In this document: piece by piece, positions 17,920 to 25,844 of the stretch
Layout: every line of letters starts with the position of its first letter
Numbering within the stretch: position 1 is the first letter of the stretch
From: Burkholderiales bacterium
GTDB taxonomy: Bacteria; Pseudomonadota; Gammaproteobacteria; Burkholderiales; WYBJ01
Direction of reading: 5' to 3'
NCBI GenBank assembly: GCA_022841915.1
Contig: JALHQN010000004.1
Location: 1 to 64,000 of the forward strand
DNA length: 64,000 nt
Program-made: the position numbers and the translations under genes
The notes under the pieces: model-generated
The model's input: only the letters and a program-made list of their open reading frames with translations
The model's database searches: none
What the model was told of the DNA's origin: nothing

Positions 17920-19653
17920 ATGCATGCAAGAGCCACCTACGCTGCCCTGGATCGGATGCGAGTCCTGATCGTCGAGGATTCCGAGGACGAGGCGCTGTTG
18001 CTGACGCACGAGTTGAAGCGTGCGGCAAACGACCTGTCGTGGAAACGCGTGGATTCGCCCCAAGCGATGCAGCAGGCGCTCGACGAGGGCGAATGGGACT
18101 TGGTGATTTCGGATCATGCCATGCCGCACTTCAGTTCGGAACGGGCCTACGAGCTGTTGTGCAAGTGCGGCAAGGACATACCGTTCATCATCTACTCTGG
18201 GCACATGGACGAAGATGTCGCGCTCTCCGCCATGGCCCGGGGCGTGCACGACTACGTCGAGAAGGGAAACGTGCGGCGCCTGCTGCCGGTAGTTCAGCGC
18301 GAGATGAAGGGCGTGGCATCCGCGCGCGCCCGACTACGCGCCGAGACGCGCCTGTATCAGATGGCCAACTACGACCAGCTCACCGGGTTGCCGACGCGTC
18401 GACTGTTCTATGAGCAGGCGACGCGGCTGCTCGCTGACCAGGGGGAATCGGGTGGTGCGACGCTGCTCTTCATCGACGTCGACCGTTTCATGCGCATCAA
18501 CAATACCTTTGGATACGCCGTCGGCGATTTGCTCGTGCGTCAGGTGGGTGCGCGCCTGCGCGACTCGGTAAGCCAGCAGGGCATCGTGACTCGCATGGGG
18601 CGTGACGACTTCGTGCTGCTCGATGCAGCCGCGTCCACACTGGAACAGGCGCACATTGTGTCCCAGCGCGTGATGCAGGCCTTTGCGCGCCCGTTCAAGC
18701 TCGATGGCCGCGAGTTCTTCCTCACGCTGTCGATCGGCGTCTGTCGTTTCCCTCAGGATGGCGAAGACGTAGGCCGTCTGCTGGTCAATGCCGAGAATGC
18801 GATGTTTCGCGCGAAGCGGGCCGGGCGCAACAACTTCCAGTTCTACGTGCAGGAAATGAACTCGATGTCCGCCGAGCGGCTCGACATGGAGACCAGCCTG
18901 CGTCATGCGGTGGAGCGCGGCGAACTGGTTCTTCACTACCAACCGAGTGTTGATCTGGCAAGCGGGCGCATTACCGCGGTCGAGGCGCTAGTGCGCTGGC
19001 AGCATCCGACGCGCGGCATGATTCCGCCGGACAAATTCATACCACTCGCCGACGAGACCGGGCTGATCGGAGAAATAGGTCAGTGGGTGTTGTTCGAGGC
19101 CTGTCGCCAAACCAAGGCATGGCATGACGAAGGCATGAGCGGGATGAGTGTTTCGGTGAATGTCTCGGCGGTGCAATTTCGTCAGGGCGATCTCAGGCTG
19201 GTGGTCGCCGACGCGCTCGCCCAAACCGGATTGCCTCCGTCGTGCCTCGATTTGGAGATCACCGAGACCGTGCTGATGCAGGAGGCCGAGGCAACGATCG
19301 CGACCCTCAACGGTTTGAAGGCCATGGGCGTATGCGTGTCGGTGGACGACTTCGGGACGGGCTATTCGTCGCTGGCTTATCTCAAGCGCTTTCCGATCGA
19401 TACGCTCAAGATCGACAAATCCTTTATGCGCGATGTCACGGTTGACAGCCACAATGCAGCGATCGTGCGAACCGTCATCGCTTTGGCCAAGAGCCTCGGC
19501 CTGGAGTCGATTGCCGAGGGAGTAGAGACGGGCGAGCAGGTGACTTTCCTGCGCGCCGAAGGCTGCGATCGTCTGCAAGGCTACTATTTCAGCAAACCGC
19601 TGCCTGCGCCTGCCTTGTCGGAGTTCGTGCGTCGCTCACCTCGTCTGGAATGA
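17920..19653 (+). CDS. REC-GGDEF-EAL phosphodiesterase
   Basis: A 577-residue protein with a receiver domain (residues 13-130, Asp near 65 in LVISDHAMP), a GGDEF domain (about 150-305) and an EAL domain (about 320-570). The GGDEF signature is degenerate (GRDDF near residue 227), so cyclase activity is unlikely and the domain may only bind GTP or be structural. The EAL domain looks active: EALVRW near 355, the ETVL and DDFGTGYSSL metal and loop motifs, KIDKSF and EGVET are all present. I therefore expect c-di-GMP hydrolysis controlled by phosphorylation. It is cotranscribed with the HDOD-REC-GGDEF gene and followed by a hairpin terminator. Confidence 0.92.
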   Translation: MHARATYAALDRMRVLIVEDSEDEALLLTHELKRAANDLSWKRVDSPQAMQQALDEGEWDLVISDHAMPHFSSERAYELLCKCGKDIPFIIYSGHMDEDVALSAMARGVHDYVEKGNVRRLLPVVQREMKGVASARARLRAETRLYQMANYDQLTGLPTRRLFYEQATRLLADQGESGGATLLFIDVDRFMRINNTFGYAVGDLLVRQVGARLRDSVSQQGIVTRMGRDDFVLLDAAASTLEQAHIVSQRVMQAFARPFKLDGREFFLTLSIGVCRFPQDGEDVGRLLVNAENAMFRAKRAGRNNFQFYVQEMNSMSAERLDMETSLRHAVERGELVLHYQPSVDLASGRITAVEALVRWQHPTRGMIPPDKFIPLADETGLIGEIGQWVLFEACRQTKAWHDEGMSGMSVSVNVSAVQFRQGDLRLVVADALAQTGLPPSCLDLEITETVLMQEAEATIATLNGLKAMGVCVSVDDFGTGYSSLAYLKRFPIDTLKIDKSFMRDVTVDSHNAAIVRTVIALAKSLGLESIAEGVETGEQVTFLRAEGCDRLQGYYFSKPLPAPALSEFVRRSPRLE

Positions 19654-19726
19654 CGGTTTCCTTGTTAAATCATACTGCTAGGTCATATTCGGGCGGCTCG
19701 ATCCGGCTTGACTCGCTGTCGTCTCC

Positions 19727-19746
19727 CCGCCCCGACGGGCGGTTTT
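19727..19746 (+). terminator. Intrinsic terminator after the c-di-GMP operon
   Basis: CCGCCC pairs with GGGCGG across the loop CGAC and is followed directly by TTTT, 74 bases after the EAL gene stop. This is a compact rho-independent terminator separating the signalling operon from flhDC. Confidence 0.7.
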
Positions 19747-19775
19747 CGGAGCAATCGCGGCTTACGTGATGTAGG

Positions 19776-19799
19776 AAAAAAGCCGACATGCCGTCGGCT
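19776..19799 (-). terminator. Minus-strand terminator-like hairpin in the flhDC leader
   Basis: AGCCGAC and GTCGGCT form a seven-pair stem with a five-base loop, preceded on the plus strand by a run of six A. Read on the minus strand this is stem, loop, stem and then TTTTTT, a classic intrinsic terminator. No annotated gene reads leftward here, so it would stop antisense transcription coming from flhDC. Alternatively the stem acts in the flhDC mRNA leader. Confidence 0.55.
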
Positions 19800-19915
19800 G
19801 CAGTTGCCGCGTATTTTCGGAAGATCACCGATTAAGGTCTCCCGTTCCTTGGCGCACACTCCAGTCCGTGCCATCAATCACGAATCAACGAAACGGATCG
19901 GAAACGGAGACTCAA

Positions 19916-20236
19916 ATGGACAACGCACAACTGCTCAACGACATCCGCGAGACGAATCTCACCTATCTTCTGCTCGCGCAGCGCATGATCAAGGAAGACA
20001 AGGCGGCCGCTCTGTTCCGGCTCGGGATCGGCAAAGAAGCGGCCGAGTTGATCGAGTGCCTCACGCCGGCCCAGCTGATCAAGATCGCCGCGGGCAACAT
20101 GCTTCTGTGCCGATTCCGCTTCGACAACCGCGTTCTGGGCGACATGCTCAGCGGCTATGTCAAAGACAAGATCATGGCGTCCTCGCACGCCGCAGTGCTT
20201 ATGGCCGGCCAAGACGCCGAGCCATTGGCCGCCTGA
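19916..20236 (+). CDS. flhD: Flagellar master regulator subunit FlhD
   Basis: A 106-residue FlhD, half of the FlhD4C2 complex that activates class II flagellar promoters. The family pattern begins DIRETNLTYLLLAQRMIKEDKAAALFRLG and continues into the dimerisation helix LTPAQLIKIAAGNMLLCRFRFD (both shortened by context). The ATG follows GGAGA at five bases; an in-frame ATG 16 codons upstream lacks similarity. The 179-base gap downstream of the preceding terminator should contain the promoter, but no convincing -35/-10 pair stands out. It forms an operon with flhC. Confidence 0.95.
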   Translation: MDNAQLLNDIRETNLTYLLLAQRMIKEDKAAALFRLGIGKEAAELIECLTPAQLIKIAAGNMLLCRFRFDNRVLGDMLSGYVKDKIMASSHAAVLMAGQDAEPLAA

Positions 20237-20250
20237 GCAGGAGAAGCATC

Positions 20251-20808
20251 ATGGCCGGCAAGAGCCTCGTATCGGAAGCACGACAGACCCAACTGGCGAT
20301 CGATCTGATTCAGCATGGAGCGCGCCTGCAGTTGCTTGAGGCCGAGACGACGCTCTCGCGCGAACGCTTGCTCAAGCTGTACAAGGAAGTGCGAGGCGTC
20401 TCACCGCCCAAGGGGATGTTGCCCTTTTCGACCGACTGGTTCATCAGCTGGCAACCCAATATCCACGCTTCGTTGTTCATCGACATCCATCGTTATCTCG
20501 TGACGTACGCTCAGATCAACGGCATCGAGGCGACGCTCAAGGCGTTCAAGCTCTACCTGGAGCACTGCCAGGCCAATCAGACGGAGCCGGCGTTGTCGTT
20601 GACCCGCGCCTGGAGTCTGGTGCGCTTCGTCGATGCCAAGTTGCTGCAGACCACGCCCTGCACGCGCTGCGGCGGCCACTTCATCGTCCACTCACTGGAA
20701 CTCTACAACAATTTCGTGTGCGGGCTGTGCCGAGTCCCTTCCCGCGCCGGCAAGACCAAGAAGGCGGCCGAAGAGGCGCGTGCCGCCGAGCTTTCTAAAG
20801 CGGCCTGA
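20251..20808 (+). CDS. flhC: Flagellar master regulator subunit FlhC
   Basis: A 185-residue FlhC, the DNA-contacting, zinc-binding partner of FlhD. The four zinc cysteines are seen in CTRCGGH and CGLCRVP near residues 138-160. The N-terminal part has QLAIDLIQHGARLQLLEAET, and FSTDWFISWQPN is conserved across the family. The ATG has CAGGAGA seven bases upstream and lies 14 bases behind flhD. The last 25 residues are Ala, Lys and Glu rich, as in other betaproteobacterial FlhC. Confidence 0.95.
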   Translation: MAGKSLVSEARQTQLAIDLIQHGARLQLLEAETTLSRERLLKLYKEVRGVSPPKGMLPFSTDWFISWQPNIHASLFIDIHRYLVTYAQINGIEATLKAFKLYLEHCQANQTEPALSLTRAWSLVRFVDAKLLQTTPCTRCGGHFIVHSLELYNNFVCGLCRVPSRAGKTKKAAEEARAAELSKAA

Positions 20809-20916
20809 GTCCGACGGATCTGCCTGGCTCCTCGCGCATTGGGCCGCGGGGAGCTGCGCGCATCGCCGCGCGTATTTGCATGCCCCCCCGCTGGCGTTGC
20901 GTCTCCAGCAACCGAG

Positions 20917-20944
20917 TAAAGTTTCACGCCTCCGCGGTCGTAAA
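20917..20944 (+). promoter_or_regulatory. Sigma-28 promoter for motAB
   Basis: A perfect -35 TAAAGTTT is followed after 12 bases by GTCGTAAA, close to the GCCGTAAC seen twice before flgM. It sits 84 bases before motA in the 219-base flhC-motA gap. This agrees with motAB being a FliA-dependent late operon rather than an extension of flhDC. Confidence 0.65.
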
Positions 20945-21027
20945 TCCTCCAGCATAGTCGCGCATCGTTCGAACCGCACCCCTCGCGGACTTGTTCCGCA
21001 GTCGGCGCATCGGCCTGGATCCTCCGT

Positions 21028-21885
21028 ATGCTGGTAATCGTAGGTTACTTGATCGTCATTTTCTCGGTCTTTGGCGGCTTCGCCTTGGCCGGGGGCCATC
21101 TCGCCACGCTGTTTCAGCCCGTCGAACTGCTGATGATCGGCGGCGGCGCGGTCGGCGCGTTCTTCGTCGGTAACACCAGCAAGGCATTGAAGGCGACGAT
21201 GAAGGCGCTGCCCTCGGTCTTGAAGAGCTCGGCCTACACCAAAGACATGTACATGGAGCTGATGGCGCTGCTGTACGACATCCTTGCGAAAATACGCAAG
21301 GAAGGCCTGATGGCGATCGAGGGCGACATCGAAAAGCCCGATGAAAGCCCGATTTTCACGAAGTACCCGAAGGTGTTGGCGGATCACCATATCGTCGAGT
21401 TCATGACCGACTACCTGCGTCTCATGGTCGCCGGCAATCTGAACGCCTTCGAGATCGAGAATCTGATGGACAACGAGATCGAGACCCACCACCAAGAGGG
21501 CGAGATTCCGGTCCATTGTGTCGCCAAGCTCGGCGATGGTTTGCCTGCCTTCGGTATCGTGGCTGCCGTCATGGGCGTGGTGCACACGATGGAGTCGGTC
21601 GGCATTCCGCCTGCCGAACTGGGCAAGCTGATCGCCGTTGCACTGGTCGGAACCTTCCTGGGGATTTTGCTTGCTTACGGTTTCGTCAGTCCGCTGTCCA
21701 GCGTCCTGGAGCAGAAGCTGCATGAATCGAGCAAAATGTTTCAGACGGTGAAGGTGACGTTGCTCGCGAGCTTGAACGGCTACGCACCTGCGCTGGCCGT
21801 CGAGTTCGGTCGCAAGGTGCTCTACTCGACCGAGCGGCCGAGCTTCAGCGAACTGGAGGCCCATGTGAAGCAGAAGGGCAAGTAG
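21028..21885 (+). CDS. motA: Flagellar stator protein MotA
   Basis: A 285-residue MotA with four membrane helices: the first at the N-terminus (IVGYLIVIFSVFGGFALAGG), a second near GGGAVGAFFVG, and the last two in PAFGIVAAVMGVVHTMESV and AVALVGTFLGILLAYGFVSP. The long cytoplasmic loop with FTKYPKVLADHHIVEFMTDYLR contacts the FliG rotor. The conserved prolines of the channel (VAAVMG region and FVSP) are present. The length matches proton-type MotA. It is six bases ahead of motB and should be transcribed from the sigma-28 promoter upstream. Confidence 0.95.
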   Translation: MLVIVGYLIVIFSVFGGFALAGGHLATLFQPVELLMIGGGAVGAFFVGNTSKALKATMKALPSVLKSSAYTKDMYMELMALLYDILAKIRKEGLMAIEGDIEKPDESPIFTKYPKVLADHHIVEFMTDYLRLMVAGNLNAFEIENLMDNEIETHHQEGEIPVHCVAKLGDGLPAFGIVAAVMGVVHTMESVGIPPAELGKLIAVALVGTFLGILLAYGFVSPLSSVLEQKLHESSKMFQTVKVTLLASLNGYAPALAVEFGRKVLYSTERPSFSELEAHVKQKGK

Positions 21886-21891
21886 CCGGTC

Positions 21892-22848
21892 ATGCCATCG
21901 GATGAGTCACAACGCCCGATAATCGTCCGCCGCGTCAAGAAAGTGGCCGGCGGGCACCACGGCGGCGCATGGAAGATCGCCTACGCGGACTTCGTGACCG
22001 CCATGATGGCCTTCTTTCTTCTCATGTGGCTGCTGGGCTCGACCTCGCAGGGCGATCTGAAGGGTATCGCCGACTACTTTTCGACACCGTTGAAGGTGGC
22101 TCTCTCGGGCGGATCGGGCAGCGGTGACTCCTCGCACATCATCAAGGGGGGCGGCCGGGATCTCACTCGTCTGGAAGGGCAGGTGAAGAACGGGGACATA
22201 GAGGCGGCCCGACGCACGGTGAACCTCAAGGCGGCGCAGCAAGAGCTCGCTCGCGTCGAGAAGCAGAAGTTGTCGGAACTCCAGGGACGACTGGTGGATC
22301 TGATCGAGGCGACACCCGCGCTCAAGCAGTTCAAGAGGCAGTTGCTCATCGACATCACGATGGACGGCTTGCGGATCCAGATCGTCGACGAGCAGAACCG
22401 ACCGATGTTCGCGATCGGCAGTGCGACACTGCAGCCCTATACACGGGACATACTGCGCGAGATCGCCAAGGTGCTCAACGATGTGCCGTACCGGCTGAGC
22501 ATCTCCGGTCATACCGATGCGAATCAATACTCTGGCGGGGAGCGGGGTTACTCGAATTGGGAGCTGTCGGCTGACCGTGCCAACGCCTCTCGGCGGGAAC
22601 TTATGGCCGGCGGCTTGGACGAGAAGAAGATTGCGAGGGTCATCGGGCTGTCGTCCTCGGTGCTGTTCGATCCGGAGAATCCGCGCGGCGCGATCAATCG
22701 GCGCATCAGTATCGTCGTCATGAACAAGCGGGCCGAGGAAGCGGCGACACGCTCTTCAGTGAGCGTGACCATCGAGAAAGCATCAGACCTATCGACGGAT
22801 ATGGTCAACAGCGAGGATAAGTCGAATGACAAGGGCGCTGTGCAGTGA
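21892..22848 (+). CDS. motB: Flagellar stator protein MotB
   Basis: A 318-residue MotB: a short basic cytoplasmic tail, one membrane helix with the proton-carrying aspartate (WKIAYADFVTAMMAFFLLMW), a linker with the plug, and an OmpA-like peptidoglycan-binding domain at about residues 160-275 (LSISGHTDANQY, NWELSADRANASRREL, NRRISIVVM). Together with MotA it forms the stator that drives rotation. The last 23 bases overlap the next gene, which encodes a methyltransferase. Confidence 0.95.
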   Translation: MPSDESQRPIIVRRVKKVAGGHHGGAWKIAYADFVTAMMAFFLLMWLLGSTSQGDLKGIADYFSTPLKVALSGGSGSGDSSHIIKGGGRDLTRLEGQVKNGDIEAARRTVNLKAAQQELARVEKQKLSELQGRLVDLIEATPALKQFKRQLLIDITMDGLRIQIVDEQNRPMFAIGSATLQPYTRDILREIAKVLNDVPYRLSISGHTDANQYSGGERGYSNWELSADRANASRRELMAGGLDEKKIARVIGLSSSVLFDPENPRGAINRRISIVVMNKRAEEAATRSSVSVTIEKASDLSTDMVNSEDKSNDKGAVQ

Positions 22849-23581
22849 GCGGCTGACGCCCTCGGCGCAGGCGGGCATCGTTCAACTCGCTGCCACGGCG
22901 TTGGCGCTGATACCCGTGTCCGTGGGCCTGGACATTACCGTCGCCCAGTGGTCGGTGGTGCAGGGGGCGATTGCGCTTCGCATCGCCACGCTCGCCGGGG
23001 CGGAGAGGTGGTGGCTGCCGCTGCATCTGCTGTTCGCCCCGGCGGTGGTCTGGGCGCATGGATTTGCGTTGGCGCCGCAGTGGTGGGCGGGCGCCTTCGT
23101 CGCACTCATGATCGTTTTCGGCAGCACGTTCCGCACTCAGGTGCCGCTTTTCCTGACCGCCCGTCAGGTCCGTGAGCACTTGGGCGTGCTTCTGCCGCAA
23201 GACAAGAGCATTCGCTTCGTCGACCTCGGCTGCGGCCTGGGCACCGTAATTGCCGGCCTCAAGAAAACGAGGCCGGAATGCGAATTTCACGGCGTGGAGC
23301 TGGCGCCCTTGCCCTTCGTGGTTAGCCGCCTGCATGCAGGCGCAGTGGGGTGTGAGGTGAGTCGACGCGACCTGATGTCGGTGGATCTTTCCCGCTATGA
23401 CGTCGTCTACGCGTTCCTGTCGCCGGCGCCGATGCCGGATCTTTGGGCGAAAGCGAGGAACGAAATGCGGTCGGGCAGTCTATTCATCAGTTTGGCGTTC
23501 GCGGTTCCGGGCGTCGAGCCTGATCAGGTCATTCGCGTATCGGGAAGCGACCGCCATACTCTGTTCGTATGGAGAATGTAG
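22826..23581 (+). CDS. Membrane-anchored class I methyltransferase-like protein
   Basis: A 251-residue protein with two to four hydrophobic N-terminal helices (about residues 15-100, for example GAFVALMIVFGS) and a C-terminal Rossmann domain. The SAM-binding motif I is FVDLGCGLGTVIAGL near residue 132, followed by the acidic strand end FHGVELAPLPF and the post-motif strand YDVVYAFLSP. It looks like a membrane-bound methyltransferase acting on a membrane-proximal substrate. Its start lies inside motB with a GAGGA site, and its end overlaps or abuts the HDOD gene, so it is in the mot operon. The substrate is unknown; I infer only a link to motility. Confidence 0.75.
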   Translation: MTRALCSERLTPSAQAGIVQLAATALALIPVSVGLDITVAQWSVVQGAIALRIATLAGAERWWLPLHLLFAPAVVWAHGFALAPQWWAGAFVALMIVFGSTFRTQVPLFLTARQVREHLGVLLPQDKSIRFVDLGCGLGTVIAGLKKTRPECEFHGVELAPLPFVVSRLHAGAVGCEVSRRDLMSVDLSRYDVVYAFLSPAPMPDLWAKARNEMRSGSLFISLAFAVPGVEPDQVIRVSGSDRHTLFVWRM

Positions 23582-23592
23582 CGAGCCGAACC

Positions 23593-24468
23593 ATGGAATC
23601 CGCACAGATCGATCCGCAGGGGCTGGCGGAACTGTTGGCGTCGGTGGAGGCGGGAGTCCCCGTCCTGCAAGCCACGGCGCTCGAACTCCAGCGCCTGGAG
23701 CGGGACCAGGATCGGATCACCGGCAATGCGCTGTCGGCCGCAATCTTGATCGACCCCTTGATGACTTTGCGGGTATTGCGCTTCTTGCAGAGTCATCGCA
23801 CCCGTAGCCAGAGGGTGGACATCACCACGATGGCGCACGCGATCATGATGCTCGGACAAGCCCGGTTCTTTCGGGAGTTCGCCGAGTTGCCCGTCCTGGA
23901 AGCCACGCTGCGGCCTTATCCCGCGGCGTTGGAGAATATTCGTGCGGCCATGAGTCGGACTCGGCTGGCTGCGCTTTTCGCTCGCGACTGGGCAGTGCAG
24001 CGGCATGATCTGGATCCCGAGGAAGTCATGGTGGCGACTCTGGTCCACGATGTCGCCGATCTTCTGATTCTTCTGCGGTGGCCCGATGGGAGAGCAATGC
24101 AAGCGCCGATGGCCTCGGCGGAACTGCGTGCGCGCCTGTTCGATGGTCTCGGCCTGCCCGGGTTGATCAGAGACCTTGCTCAGGACGGTCAACGCGAAGA
24201 GCCCCGGGTTCTCAACGTCCGTTATGCCTGCGATCTGGCTGCCCATTGCACGACCGGCTGGCACGATCCGGCCATCGCCACCGACCTGGCCCATGTGCAG
24301 CGCCTGCTGCACATATCGCCGCCCGAATTGTGGCTCCGCGTCAGGCGCGTCGTGTTGCAGGCTGCACGAGAATGGACGTTCTACGGCGTGAGGCCGGCCG
24401 CGAGTTACCTGCCCATGCTGCCGGCTGATCCGTTGCCCGCCATTGGCAACCCGAACGTCGATTGCTAG
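23593..24468 (+). CDS. HDOD domain protein in the mot operon
   Basis: A 291-residue cytoplasmic protein with HDOD-like organisation: an N-terminal part with SAAILIDPLMTLRVLRFLQS and HAIMMLGQARFFREF, and a central helical domain with VMVATLVHDVADLLILLRWP. HDOD proteins are regulatory and often belong to c-di-GMP or chemotaxis circuits. An earlier in-frame ATG at 23569 overlaps the methyltransferase gene by 13 bases; both starts are possible. It ends the motA-motB-methyltransferase operon, 230 bases before flhB. The family assignment is moderately secure; no enzymatic residues are evident. Confidence 0.75.
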   Translation: MESAQIDPQGLAELLASVEAGVPVLQATALELQRLERDQDRITGNALSAAILIDPLMTLRVLRFLQSHRTRSQRVDITTMAHAIMMLGQARFFREFAELPVLEATLRPYPAALENIRAAMSRTRLAALFARDWAVQRHDLDPEEVMVATLVHDVADLLILLRWPDGRAMQAPMASAELRARLFDGLGLPGLIRDLAQDGQREEPRVLNVRYACDLAAHCTTGWHDPAIATDLAHVQRLLHISPPELWLRVRRVVLQAAREWTFYGVRPAASYLPMLPADPLPAIGNPNVDC

Positions 24469-24698
24469 ACCTCTGTAGACAGAGCAAGCACTCACATAGA
24501 TCGGTGGGTCACGGACCTTGGCGCGCCCAAGACGCGGGCTGACCTCGAGTGCCGAGGTGAGTGCGCCGTCCGTCGCTCGGGCCCATGCACGCCGCCGGCG
24601 TATGCCGGGGTCAAAATATACCCGCTTAACCTGCGCCTTATCGTCCCTTTGACTCGTTGTCTCGAGTTCCATAATCGGTTTCGAAATTGGAGCCGGGA

Positions 24699-25844
24699 AT
24701 GGCCGAGGACTCAGATCTAGAACGCACGGAAGCGCCCTCACAGCGACGCCTAGAGCAGGCGCGCGAAGAGGGACAGGTGGCTCGCTCGCGCGAACTCAAC
24801 ACGTTTACTTTGTTGGGGGCGGCCGGGATTGGGCTCTGGCTGGCTGCCGACGGACTGAGAGATTCGTTCGCACGACTGCTGCGTACCGCGTTGAGCCTGC
24901 CCGCCTCGCTCATTGCCGATACGGGAGCGATGATGCGGACTTTCGAATCCCTTGCCATGGAAGCCGCGATCGCGATCGCGCCCCTGCTCGGGGTCATTTT
25001 CGTCGTTGCTCTCGTCTCTCCGATGCTCCTGTCGGGTTGGCTGGTTTCGGGCAAGGCGTTCAGCCCCAAGTTCTCCCGATTGAACCCGATCAAGGGCCTC
25101 TCCAACATCTTTTCCAAGACGGGTCTCGCGGAACTCGGAAAAGCGATCGGCAAGGTCATCCTGATCATGGGCGTGGCCGCTTGGGTCACCTGGGGTCAAG
25201 TCGAGGCCACCATGGGGCTTGTCATCGAGCCGCTGCCCGCGGCCATCGTCCACGGAGCCCGAATCATGGGCGTTTGCTTCCTGGCGGTGGTGGGCTCGCT
25301 GGCACTGATCGCTGCCATCGATGTGCCGTTCCAGATCTGGCATCACCACTCGCAACTGAAGATGACTCGCGAGGACTTGCGCCAGGAGGCGAAAGAGCAG
25401 GAGGGCGACCCTCAAGTCAAGGCGCAGATTCGCAGTCAACAACGCGAAATGGCCCGCAAGCGCATGATGGACGCGGTGCCGAAAGCCGACGTGGTAATCG
25501 TCAACCCGACTCGCTATGCCGTCGCACTGCGCTACGACGAATCGAAGATGCGTGCGCCACGCGTGGTGGCCAAGGGCATGCATCTGATCGCAGGCAATAT
25601 CCGCGAACTGGCCGAAACCCATCGGGTGCCCATCCTGACTGCGCCCCCGCTGGCGCGTGCCCTATACCGTCATGCGGATGTAGGCGACGAGGTGCCGGCG
25701 GCTCTCTACGCGGCCGTAGCCGAGGTGCTTGCCTGGGTGTTCCAGCTTCGCCGCCATGCCACCTACGGGGGCAACGCACCAATCGTTCCGGCGTCGATTG
25801 AAGTGCCGGCGGGACTCGATCCTGAAGAGGTGGCGGCCTCATGA
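24699..25844 (+). CDS. flhB: Flagellar export switch protein FlhB
   Basis: A 381-residue FlhB with the N-terminal EAPSQRRLEQAREEGQVARS, four membrane helices (about residues 30-215) and the cytoplasmic switch domain. FlhB switches export specificity from hook to filament after self-cleavage between Asn and Pro of the conserved NPTH loop. Here the loop is NPTR (residues 269-272, followed by YAVAL), read from AAC CCG ACT CGC; the histidine is replaced by arginine. The cleaved Asn-Pro pair is kept. The ATG start gives the usual MAEDSDLE N-terminus. The gene ends in an ATGA overlap with flhA. Confidence 0.94.
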   Translation: MAEDSDLERTEAPSQRRLEQAREEGQVARSRELNTFTLLGAAGIGLWLAADGLRDSFARLLRTALSLPASLIADTGAMMRTFESLAMEAAIAIAPLLGVIFVVALVSPMLLSGWLVSGKAFSPKFSRLNPIKGLSNIFSKTGLAELGKAIGKVILIMGVAAWVTWGQVEATMGLVIEPLPAAIVHGARIMGVCFLAVVGSLALIAAIDVPFQIWHHHSQLKMTREDLRQEAKEQEGDPQVKAQIRSQQREMARKRMMDAVPKADVVIVNPTRYAVALRYDESKMRAPRVVAKGMHLIAGNIRELAETHRVPILTAPPLARALYRHADVGDEVPAALYAAVAEVLAWVFQLRRHATYGGNAPIVPASIEVPAGLDPEEVAAS

